A stretch of 6,772 nt of DNA, from NCBI GenBank assembly GCA_900553925.1, contig USFH01000118.1, positions 1 to 6,772 on the forward strand, read 5' to 3'. Under the pieces are notes generated by a model. It was not told the origin of the DNA. It did no database searches and was given only the letters and a program-made list of their open reading frames with translations. This DNA comes from an uncultured Clostridium sp. Its GTDB lineage: Bacteria > Bacillota > Clostridia > Lachnospirales > Lachnospiraceae. Made by a program: the position numbers and the translations under genes. Positions 1 to 5,864 of this stretch are shown here, piece by piece (the first letter of the stretch is position 1; each line of letters starts with the position of its first letter).

Positions 1-87
1 GTGGAGCGGGTAGAAAACTGCAAATCTGTCGATGATTATATCAACCGTTTTGATGAAATGCTTGACCGAAAGCGCAAAGCGTTTTAA
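1..87 (+). CDS. hemZ: C-terminal end of an upstream gene, probably hemZ (coproporphyrinogen dehydrogenase)
   Basis: The first frame is open from base 1 to a TAA at 85-87 and gives 28 residues ending in DEMLDRKRKAF. This is only the tail, so no domain or catalytic residue is visible. The assignment rests on context and a weak tail resemblance. In many Clostridia the radical-SAM protein HemZ is encoded directly upstream of hisS and aspS, and HemZ proteins tend to end in a basic helix of the type YIxRxDEMxxRK, which this tail resembles. The gap to the hisS start is 36 bases, with no terminator hairpin, which fits co-transcription. The GTG at base 1 is just an internal valine codon as far as can be seen. 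Any other protein with a charged helical end remains possible. Confidence 0.55.
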   Translation: MERVENCKSVDDYINRFDEMLDRKRKAF

Positions 88-111
88 AATCGAACGAGAA
101 TGAATACAAGC

Positions 112-117
112 GGGAGG
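112..117 (+). promoter_or_regulatory. Ribosome binding site of hisS
   Basis: GGGAGG sits 6 bases before the ATG at 124. It decides the start: the in-frame ATG at 100 lies upstream of this site and has no Shine-Dalgarno sequence of its own, while the ATG at 130 would be 12 bases away. Confidence 0.85.
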
Positions 118-123
118 AAAAAG

Positions 124-1386
124 ATGGCAATGAAGAAGAAGCCGGTCACCGGCATGAAAGATATATTACCAAAGGAGATGGCAATCCGTGATTACTGTAT
201 CGCATTGATCAAGGATACCTATAAGACATTTGGATTTAATTCGATGGAGACACCTTGTGTCGAGCATATCGAGAACCTGAACAGCAAGCAGGGCGGCGAG
301 AATGAGAAGCTCATCTTCAAGATCCTGAAGCGTGGTGAGAAGCTGAAGATCGACGAGGCAAAGGAAGAGCTTGACTTAGTTGACGGCGGACTCCGTTACG
401 ATCTGACGGTACCACTTTGCAGATATTATTCGAACAATGCGAATGAACTGCCGAGCCCGTTTAAGGCGTTGCAGATGGGAAATGTATGGAGAGCCGACCG
501 TCCACAGCGTGGTCGTTACAGACAGTTCATGCAGTGTGATATTGATATTTTAGGTGAGCCAACAATCTTAGCAGAGATCGAGCTGATCTTAGCGACAACG
601 ACATTGCTTGGCAAGCTGGATTTCAAGAACTTCACGATCCGTATCAATGACCGTCGTATCTTGAAGGCGATGGCAGCTTACAGCGGATTTGCGGAAGCAG
701 ATTATGATACCGTATTTATTATCCTCGATAAGATGGATAAGATCGGTTTGGATGGTGTCAAGGAAGAGCTTCTGAAGGAAGGCTATGCCGAGGAGGCTGT
801 GACAAAATATCTCGAACTGTTCGAGAAGGTGACAGCCGATATCAGCGGCGTACAGTATCTGAAAGAGACACTTGGTGCGTTCTTACCGGAAGAGGTTGCT
901 GAGAATTTGAAGACAATCATCGACAGTGTGGAGAGCACGAAGAGTGCGGACTTCAAGATGGCATTTGATCCGACTCTGGTACGCGGTATGTCTTACTATA
1001 CAGGTCCAATCTTCGAGATTTCGATGGATGAGTATGGCGGATCGGTCGGCGGCGGCGGACGTTACGATGAGATGATCGGCAAATTCACCGGTCAGCCAAC
1101 ACCGGCATGTGGATTTTCCATCGGTTTTGAGCGAATCATCATGCTGCTTCTCGAGCGCGATTTTGAGATACCGGGAAGCAAGAACAAGACCGCATACTTA
1201 ATCGACAAGAAGATGCCAAGCGACAAGCTGCTTAAGATCTTAGAGCAGGCAAAGCAGGCAAGAGCCGAGGGACAGATCGTGAATATCGCGATCATGAAGA
1301 AAAACAAGAAGTTCCAGAAGGATCAGATGATTACAGAGGGCTATACACAGTTCGAAGAGTTCTATGCGGATTCTTTCGAGGGTTAA
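124..1386 (+). CDS. hisS: Histidine--tRNA ligase (HisRS)
   Basis: This is the class II synthetase that charges tRNA-His with histidine in the cytoplasm, using ATP. The protein has 420 residues from the ATG at 124, chosen because GGGAGG lies 6 bases upstream. Visible motifs: the RYDLTVPLCRYY strand-loop at 91-102; motif 2 at about 119-135 (GNVWRADRPQRGRYRQF); the histidine-binding signature LVRGMSYYTG at 285-294; a glycine-rich GGGGRYDEM stretch near 309-317; and motif 3, GFSIGFERI, at 330-338. These make it a full catalytic HisRS, not the HisZ paralogue. The anticodon-binding part runs from about 356 to 420. It stops soon after the segment KKNKKFQKDQ, which corresponds to the middle of the usual domain, so it looks some 25-35 residues shorter than in E. 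coli-type enzymes. From memory, clostridial relatives share this shape. It precedes aspS with a gap of 114 bases, and no terminator separates them. Confidence 0.97.
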   Translation: MAMKKKPVTGMKDILPKEMAIRDYCIALIKDTYKTFGFNSMETPCVEHIENLNSKQGGENEKLIFKILKRGEKLKIDEAKEELDLVDGGLRYDLTVPLCRYYSNNANELPSPFKALQMGNVWRADRPQRGRYRQFMQCDIDILGEPTILAEIELILATTTLLGKLDFKNFTIRINDRRILKAMAAYSGFAEADYDTVFIILDKMDKIGLDGVKEELLKEGYAEEAVTKYLELFEKVTADISGVQYLKETLGAFLPEEVAENLKTIIDSVESTKSADFKMAFDPTLVRGMSYYTGPIFEISMDEYGGSVGGGGRYDEMIGKFTGQPTPACGFSIGFERIIMLLLERDFEIPGSKNKTAYLIDKKMPSDKLLKILEQAKQARAEGQIVNIAIMKKNKKFQKDQMITEGYTQFEEFYADSFEG

Positions 1387-1486
1387 TCGTAACTTATGAT
1401 ATGAAAATGCTCCACATCTGATGTAGATAATTGCAGACGCAGAATGTCAGAGATAGGAGTAGGTCTTTATAAATTAACTTAGATAC

Positions 1487-1492
1487 AGGAGG
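1487..1492 (+). promoter_or_regulatory. Ribosome binding site of aspS
   Basis: AGGAGG lies 8 bases before the ATG at 1501 but only 2 bases before the in-frame ATG at 1495. The spacing favours 1501 as the true start. The rest of the hisS-aspS gap (1387-1486) shows no convincing promoter, T-box-like structure or terminator; a TATAAA at about 1469 has no matching -35 box. Confidence 0.8.
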
Positions 1493-1500
1493 CTATGAAA

Positions 1501-3312
1501 ATGGCAGAGTCAATGCAGGGACTTCACAGAAGTCACAGATGTACAGAAGTAAATAATACGATGATTGGGAATACCGTCACCGTGATGGGATGGGTGCAGA
1601 AGAGCCGGAACAAAGGCGGAATTATCTTCGTCGATCTGCGTGATCGAAGCGGGATTCTGCAGGTAATCTTCGAAGAAGCAAACTGTGGTGAAGAGAGCTT
1701 CGCAAAGGCGGAGAAGCTTCGTTCCGAGTTTGTCGTTGCAATCACCGGTGAGGTTGCAAAGCGTGGCGGCGCAGTCAACGAGAATCTTGCAACCGGTGAT
1801 ATCGAAGTGATCGCGAAGGATATCCGTATCCTTGCAGAAGCAGATACACCACCGTTCCCAATCGAGGAAAACAGCAAGACGAAGGAAGATCTTCGCCTGA
1901 AATACCGTTATCTGGATCTTCGTCGTCCGGACTTACAGAAGAATATCATGATGCGCAGCAAGGTGACAACACTGGTTCGTTCCTTCATGGCAGACGAAGG
2001 CTTTATCGAGATCGAGACACCGACACTTTGCAAGTCAACTCCGGAAGGCGCGCGTGATTACCTTGTACCAAGCCGCATACATCCGGGTGAGTTCTATGCA
2101 TTGCCACAGTCACCACAGATTTACAAGCAGCTTCTGATGTGCTCCGGCTACGACCGTTATTTCCAGATCGCACGTTGCTATCGTGATGAGGATCTGCGTG
2201 CCGACAGACAGCCGGAATTTACCCAGATCGATATGGAGCTTTCGTTCGTGGATGTCGATGATGTTATCGATGTCAATGAGCGTCTGCTTGCAAAACTGTT
2301 CAAGGAAGTCATCGGTGTCGATGTACAGCTTCCGATTCAGCGTATGACATACAAAGAGGCGATGGAGCGTTTCGGTTCCGATAAGCCGGATCTCCGTTTT
2401 GGTATGGAGCTTTGTGATGTGACAGATGTTGTGAAGGATTGTGAATTTGTCGTATTCAAGAATGCGATTGAAGCCGGCGGAAGCGTGCGCGGTATCAATG
2501 CCGAGGGACAGGGCGCAATGCCGAGAAAGAAGATTGATGCACTCGTTGATTTTGCCAAGGGCTACGGCGCCAAGGGACTTGCCTATATTGCAATCCATGA
2601 GGATGGAACGATGAAGTCATCTTTCGCGAAGTTCATGAAGGACGAGGAGATGCAGGCGCTCGTTGCGAAGATGAATGGTAAGCCTGGAGATCTGCTCCTT
2701 TTTGCAGCAGATAAGAGCAAGCTTGTCTATGACGTACTCGGTGCACTTCGTCTCGAGATCGCGGATCAGCTTGGCCTTCTGAAGAAGGATGAATACCGTT
2801 TCGTATGGATCACAGAGTTCCCACTGCTTGAGTGGAGCGAGGAGCTTGGCAGATATCAGGCAATGCACCATCCGTTTACGATGCCGATGGAAGAGGATCT
2901 GCAGTATATCGAGTCGGATCCGGGCAGAGTCCGTGCGAAGGCATATGATATCGTATTAAATGGTACAGAGATCGGTGGTGGTTCCGTGCGTATTCACCAG
3001 GACGATATCCAGGAAATGATGTTCAAGGCGCTTGGATTTACAATGGAGCGTGCATACGACCAGTTTGGATTTTTGCTCAATGCATTCAAATATGGAGTAC
3101 CACCACACGCAGGACTTGCATACGGACTTGACCGTCTTGTTATGCTGATGGCGAAAGAGGATTCTATCCGTGACGTTATCGCATTCCCGAAGGTGAAAGA
3201 TGCTTCCTGCCTGATGAGTGAGGCACCGAATACCGTTGATGCAAAACAGCTTGAAGAGCTTGGAATCGAGGTTGCGAAGCCGGAAGCAAAGACAGAGCCG
3301 GATGCGGAGTAA
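1501..3312 (+). CDS. aspS: Aspartate--tRNA ligase (AspRS), bacterial type
   Basis: This class IIb synthetase joins aspartate to tRNA-Asp in the cytoplasm. The protein has 603 residues, slightly longer than the roughly 590 usual for the bacterial family. In order: an N-terminal OB-fold anticodon-binding domain at about 22-108 (GWVQKSRNKGG, then FVDLRDRSGILQV); the catalytic core, with the QSPQ aspartate-binding loop at 203-206 and motif 2 at 219-240 (RYFQIARCYRDEDLRADRQ, then PEF); the bacterial GAD-type insertion at about 285-410; the active-site strand GTEIGGGSVRIH at 488-499; and motif 3, GLAYGLDRLVML, at 538-549. The last ten or so residues (KPEAKTEPDAE) form a charged tail that is probably disordered. 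The start is set by AGGAGG at 1487-1492. It follows hisS, a common clostridial arrangement, and ends before a strong terminator. Whether it also charges tRNA-Asn cannot be told from the sequence alone. Confidence 0.97.
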   Translation: MAESMQGLHRSHRCTEVNNTMIGNTVTVMGWVQKSRNKGGIIFVDLRDRSGILQVIFEEANCGEESFAKAEKLRSEFVVAITGEVAKRGGAVNENLATGDIEVIAKDIRILAEADTPPFPIEENSKTKEDLRLKYRYLDLRRPDLQKNIMMRSKVTTLVRSFMADEGFIEIETPTLCKSTPEGARDYLVPSRIHPGEFYALPQSPQIYKQLLMCSGYDRYFQIARCYRDEDLRADRQPEFTQIDMELSFVDVDDVIDVNERLLAKLFKEVIGVDVQLPIQRMTYKEAMERFGSDKPDLRFGMELCDVTDVVKDCEFVVFKNAIEAGGSVRGINAEGQGAMPRKKIDALVDFAKGYGAKGLAYIAIHEDGTMKSSFAKFMKDEEMQALVAKMNGKPGDLLLFAADKSKLVYDVLGALRLEIADQLGLLKKDEYRFVWITEFPLLEWSEELGRYQAMHHPFTMPMEEDLQYIESDPGRVRAKAYDIVLNGTEIGGGSVRIHQDDIQEMMFKALGFTMERAYDQFGFLLNAFKYGVPPHAGLAYGLDRLVMLMAKEDSIRDVIAFPKVKDASCLMSEAPNTVDAKQLEELGIEVAKPEAKTEPDAE

Positions 3313-3354
3313 TGGCAGAATCGGCGTGAATCAGATATAGAGAAAGCGATACAG

Positions 3355-3383
3355 GGAGATCGATTAATTTCGGTCTCCTTTTT
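3355..3383 (+). terminator. Intrinsic terminator after aspS
   Basis: GGAGATCGA at 3355-3363 pairs with TCGGTCTCC at 3370-3378 in a 9-bp stem with one T-G wobble and a 6-base loop (TTAATT). TTTTT follows at 3379-3383. It lies 42 bases after the aspS stop and likely ends the hisS-aspS transcript. Confidence 0.9.
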
Positions 3384-3471
3384 GCTTTGTATCAGGCAGA
3401 CACCAGTCCGTTTGGCAGCCGGAGGGAACAAAATATCTTTTGTATGGGCTGATTCGCGTAGAAAAATGACA

Positions 3472-3499
3472 GAATACAAATCCGGATTCTGCATATGAT
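3472..3499 (+). promoter_or_regulatory. Possible sporulation sigma (SigE-like) promoter of the cwlD-type gene
   Basis: GAATACA at 3472-3478 and CATATGAT at 3492-3499 are separated by 13 bases. From memory the B. subtilis SigE consensus is close to KMATATT, about 14 bases, then CATACAnT, so the match is 5 of 7 and 6 of 8 with spacing one base short. Transcription would begin near 3505, upstream of the GGAG and ATG at 3531. B. subtilis cwlD is a sporulation gene. The match is weak and the two boxes overlap the palindrome AATCCGGATT at 3479-3488, so this is only a candidate. Confidence 0.25.
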
Positions 3500-3516
3500 T
3501 AAAAGAAGAATTTCTA

Positions 3517-3522
3517 TCGGAG
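3517..3522 (+). promoter_or_regulatory. Ribosome binding site that sets the cwlD-type start
   Basis: TCGGAG, with a GGAG core, ends 8 bases before the ATG at 3531. The longer in-frame start at 3495 has no purine-rich site in front of it (upstream bases read CCGGATTCTGCAT), so 3531 is preferred. Confidence 0.6.
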
Positions 3523-3530
3523 TCTTGCCT

Positions 3531-4214
3531 ATGCAGATTCTTCAACGTAAAAAAGTGCATTTGCTGTTTGGATTTACGGTCTTTATGGTGCTGCTTATCT
3601 TAAATTGCGTATTGTATTGCAATAAAGCCGGAATACAGCGTAATCTGGTAGTCGTCATCGATGCCGGGCATGGCGGAAATGATCCGGGCAAGATCGGTGT
3701 CGATGGCTGCAAGGAGAAGGATGTGAACCTACAGATTGCATTGTGCCTGAAGGCGCAGCTGCAGGCACGCGGTGTTACGGTGATTCTGACGCGCGATGCG
3801 GATGCCTGTCTGGCGACAGATGGGGCAACAAATAAGAAAGTGTCCGATATGCACAACCGGGTAAGCATCATCAATCAGGCGGGTGCAGATTACATGATCA
3901 GTATCCATCAAAACAGCTATCCGGAACCGGAGGTGAGCGGACCACAGGTGTTTTTCTACAGTAGCTCCGAACAGTCCAAACAGCTTGCGGCAGGGATACA
4001 GGAACAACTGATTGAGAGCCTGAAACCGGAGAAAAAACGGGAGATCAAACCGGGGGATGAGCTGTATATCCTGAAGAACAGCGCCTGTCCGGCAGTTATC
4101 GTGGAATGTGGGTTCCTGAGCAATCCGGCAGAATGTGAGAATCTGCAGCAGCCGGCGTACCAGCAGGAGGCTGCGGCGGCAATTGCCCGCGCATTGACGC
4201 GGCAGGGACGCTGA
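3531..4214 (+). CDS. cwlD: N-acetylmuramoyl-L-alanine amidase, CwlD type
   Basis: This is a zinc amidase of the Amidase_3 family, which cuts the bond between muramic acid and the peptide stem. CwlD members act on spore cortex peptidoglycan and prepare it for muramic-delta-lactam formation. From the ATG at 3531 the protein has 227 residues, close to the roughly 237 of B. subtilis CwlD. Residues 10-30 form one hydrophobic anchor after a basic N-terminus (QRKK), so the enzyme domain would lie outside the cytoplasm. The domain starts at VVIDAGHGG (41-49). Expected zinc ligands are His47, Glu62 (in CKEKD) and His126 (in SIHQN); Glu192 in VECGFLSN is the expected catalytic residue. The segments GPQVFFY and LYILKNSACPAVIVE resemble CwlD more than vegetative autolysins, and there are no SH3 or other wall-binding repeats. 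It sits alone between two hairpins. A start at 3495 would add 12 residues. A non-sporulation amidase role remains possible. Confidence 0.85.
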   Translation: MQILQRKKVHLLFGFTVFMVLLILNCVLYCNKAGIQRNLVVVIDAGHGGNDPGKIGVDGCKEKDVNLQIALCLKAQLQARGVTVILTRDADACLATDGATNKKVSDMHNRVSIINQAGADYMISIHQNSYPEPEVSGPQVFFYSSSEQSKQLAAGIQEQLIESLKPEKKREIKPGDELYILKNSACPAVIVECGFLSNPAECENLQQPAYQQEAAAAIARALTRQGR

Positions 4215-4303
4215 TGAATGTTTGACCACTGACGGATACAGGCAAGTGACAATACGAAGATCCTCATGTGGACGAACAACCGTGATATGTAATAAATATA
4301 TAA

Positions 4304-4332
4304 GAAATAGCAGTAAAATGCATTGCTATTTT
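4304..4332 (+). terminator. Probable weak terminator hairpin after the cwlD-type gene
   Basis: AAATAGCA at 4305-4312 pairs perfectly with TGCTATTT at 4324-4331. The stem can be extended by the pair G4304-T4332 outside and by G4313-T4323 and T4314-A4322 inside, leaving a 7-base loop. The stem is A/T-rich, and its only U run is the TTTT that closes the 3' arm. It lies 90 bases after the stop codon. Because it is near-symmetric with A-rich and T-rich flanks, it might work on either strand. It also lies just upstream of the TATAAT at 4349, so a regulatory role is an alternative. Confidence 0.5.
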
Positions 4333-4354
4333 CCCTCTGATGCAGTAATATAAT
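4323..4354 (+). promoter_or_regulatory. Candidate promoter of the yjfB-like gene
   Basis: TATAAT at 4349-4354 is a perfect -10 match in an A/T-rich stretch, 48 bases before the ATG at 4402. The best -35 look-alike, TTGCTA at 4323-4328, is 20 bases away, which is too far. TATTTT at 4327-4332 has the right spacing but poor sequence. No SigD/FliA-type promoter (TAAA, about 15 bases, GCCGATAA) was found, although motility genes often have one. The -10 box is believable; the complete promoter is uncertain. Confidence 0.4.
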
Positions 4355-4401
4355 TATAACTTTTTAAGACGAGTCAGGTGCTTAAGTTTGGGAGGGTACG
4401 T

Positions 4402-4593
4402 ATGAATATAGCTGCAATTGGAAGCTCAGATATTTCGTTATCGGTCAGCGGAACATCGAATATGAATGCGATTGACACAGCGTTGCTTCGGAAGTCGCTG
4501 GACGCAGTCGAGACGAATGGGGCGATGCTCACACAGATGATGGAACAGTCAGTGAATCCGAATATCGGAGCGAACATTGACATCCGGTTATAA
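4402..4593 (+). CDS. yjfB: YjfB-like putative motility protein, small
   Basis: This encodes 63 residues. GGGAGGG at 4390-4396 lies 5 bases before the ATG at 4402, so the start is secure; no other start in this frame has such a site. The protein starts with MNIAAIG, has a central helix-forming stretch at about 22-50 (ALLRKSLDAVETNGAMLTQM) and ends in SVNPNIGANIDIRL. The opening MxIAA, the central LLKK/LRKS-like helix and the closing NPxxGxNIDIxL fit the YjfB family of short Bacillota proteins, which are annotated as putative motility proteins because B. subtilis yjfB belongs to the SigD regulon. The biochemical role is unknown. There is no signal peptide or membrane segment. It seems to be transcribed alone, bounded by the hairpin at 4304-4332 and the terminator at 4603-4633. 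No flagellar gene is present in the window. Confidence 0.78.
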   Translation: MNIAAIGSSDISLSVSGTSNMNAIDTALLRKSLDAVETNGAMLTQMMEQSVNPNIGANIDIRL

Positions 4594-4602
4594 GTGACAT
4601 TG

Positions 4603-4633
4603 AAAGCCTTGCAGACAATCTGCAGGGCTTTTT
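4603..4633 (+). terminator. Strong intrinsic terminator after the yjfB-like gene
   Basis: AAAGCCTTGCAG at 4603-4614 pairs with CTGCAGGGCTTT at 4620-4631 in a 12-bp stem with one T-G wobble. The loop is ACAAT and the T run is TTTTT at 4629-4633. The stem begins 10 bases after the stop codon. It stands only 34 bases before the sotB start codon. Confidence 0.93.
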
Positions 4634-4667
4634 GTATGAAAGAATATTATTCCAGAAGAGGTAGAAT

Positions 4668-5849
4668 ATGGAGACAAAGATGACAAAGAAGGAAATACTT
4701 CCGTTGATTGGCATGACGGTATCGGCATTTATATTTAATACGTCCGAATTTATGCCGATCGGACTTCTGACGGACATTGCGAAAAGCTTTGAAATTACGG
4801 AAGCGAAGGCGGGTATGCTGATCACAGTCTATTCGTGGATCGTAATGCTGCTTTCCCTGCCGCTCATGATTCTGGTGAGCCGGATCGATTACAGGCGATT
4901 GTTTATGGGAACGGTAGCGGTCTTTGGGATCTGTCAGGTGTTGACGGTTTTGTCGAACAGCTATGGTATGCTGATGGCATCCCGGATCGGTGTCGCGTGC
5001 GCACATGCGATATTCTGGTCGATTGCTTCCCCGATTGCGGTGCGGATGGCATCGGAGGCGCATCAGTCGAAAGCGCTCAGCATGGTTGTGACCGGAACCT
5101 CGGTTGCAACGATCGCGGGACTTCCGCTTGGCAAGATGGTTGGACATTATGCAGGCTGGCGGATCGCATTTCTGATCGTGGCAGTGATCACGTTTGGTGT
5201 GCTTGTGTATATGGCATTCCTGTTTCCGAAGATGGATTGCGGTGAGCCGTTCCGCGTGAAGCAGCTCCCACAGTTATTCAAGAACCGCTCGCTTGTCTGT
5301 GTATATATCCAGACATTCTTATTTGTGGTTGGATACTATACAAGCTACAGCTATATCGATCCGTTCCTGCAGCAGGTTGCGGGCATGGGAAACAGCATGG
5401 TAACAATCACACTGTTCGTGTTCGGCGCAGCCGGGTTGTTGGGCAGCTTCCTGTTCTCGAAGTTCTACGACAAGTATCGGCGCGGCGTTCTGCGTACGGT
5501 GATGGCTGCGCTTGTGGTCGAGCTTCTGTTGCTGCTTCCGGCGGCAGGCAAGCCCGGTTTTATGATGGCGCTTTGCGCCCTGTGGGGAATCACGGTACTT
5601 ATGTTCAACGTGTCGTTCCAGTCAGAGACAATCCAGTGCACGGATGAACAGTCGTCTTCGGTTGCGATGTCCATCTTCTCGGGAATCTTCAATTTCGGCA
5701 TCGGTGCCGGAAGCTTCCTTGGAGGAATCGTCTGCGACAAAGGACAGATCTCGCATCTTGGATTTGTGGGCGCGGTATTTGCAGCGATTTCCCTGCTGTT
5801 TTTCTTGATATGCATGTCAAGAAATCTGGTATCGAAAGAGTATGATTAG
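4668..5849 (+). CDS. sotB: SotB-type sugar efflux transporter (major facilitator superfamily)
   Basis: This is a 12-segment MFS drug:H+ antiporter-1 type exporter of 393 residues; E. coli SotB (YdeA), which exports arabinose and related sugars, has about 396. AGAGG at 4657-4661 lies 6 bases before the ATG. Strong family signatures are FIFNTSEFMPIGLL in the first membrane segment (about 21-34), SRIGVACAHAIFWSI in segment 4 (105-119), TGTSVATIAGLPLGKMVG (142-159), the YTSYSYIDPF stretch in segment 7 (224-233) and IFSGIFNFGIGAGSFLGG in segment 11 (336-353). These closely track SotB as I recall it. The loop after segment 2 (SRIDYRRLF) is the reduced MFS motif A. Hydrophobic stretches occur at roughly 12-34, 48-70, 78-97, 101-125, 138-160, 164-187, 208-230, 243-264, 275-292, 298-318, 331-354 and 364-384. 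The true substrate is unproven. There is no regulator gene beside it; a sigma-like gene follows 15 bases downstream. Confidence 0.9.
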   Translation: METKMTKKEILPLIGMTVSAFIFNTSEFMPIGLLTDIAKSFEITEAKAGMLITVYSWIVMLLSLPLMILVSRIDYRRLFMGTVAVFGICQVLTVLSNSYGMLMASRIGVACAHAIFWSIASPIAVRMASEAHQSKALSMVVTGTSVATIAGLPLGKMVGHYAGWRIAFLIVAVITFGVLVYMAFLFPKMDCGEPFRVKQLPQLFKNRSLVCVYIQTFLFVVGYYTSYSYIDPFLQQVAGMGNSMVTITLFVFGAAGLLGSFLFSKFYDKYRRGVLRTVMAALVVELLLLLPAAGKPGFMMALCALWGITVLMFNVSFQSETIQCTDEQSSSVAMSIFSGIFNFGIGAGSFLGGIVCDKGQISHLGFVGAVFAAISLLFFLICMSRNLVSKEYD

Positions 5850-5864
5850 ATAGGAGAGAAGGGT

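Noticed and set aside
100..123. An alternative hisS start at base 100, adding 8 residues
   Set aside because: It has no ribosome binding site, and the strong GGGAGG at 112-117 lies downstream of it, correctly spaced for 124.
1387..1494. Possible promoter or leader control in the hisS-aspS gap
   Set aside because: TTGCAG at 1431 and TATAAA at about 1469 are 30 or more bases apart; there is no T-box pattern, no terminator and no leader peptide beyond a six-codon frame.
2110..2598. Long open frame (162 codons) on the minus strand within aspS
   Set aside because: It lies wholly opposite conserved aspS coding sequence, has no recognisable family pattern, and is best seen as a shadow of aspS codon use.
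3343..3393. Outer inverted repeat around the aspS terminator (GATACA at 3348-3353, TGTATC at 3388-3393, plus AAAGC and GCTTT)
   Set aside because: The two outer pairs cannot form together, and the 3' arm lies beyond the T run where RNA would already be released. Probably chance.
2994..3560. Minus-strand open frame (188 codons) across the aspS end, terminator and cwlD start
   Set aside because: It is Ser/Arg-rich with no family signature and runs through the aspS terminator and two real genes on the other strand.
4215..4240. SigD-like promoter (ACGGATAC at 4232-4239) for the yjfB-like gene
   Set aside because: Only 5 of 8 positions match, no TAAA is correctly spaced, it lies about 160 bases from the start codon, and a terminator-like hairpin stands in between.
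4835..5245. Open frame of 136 codons in another + frame inside sotB
   Set aside because: sotB matches its family throughout this stretch; the alternative product is rich in Cys, Asp and Gly and resembles nothing known to me.
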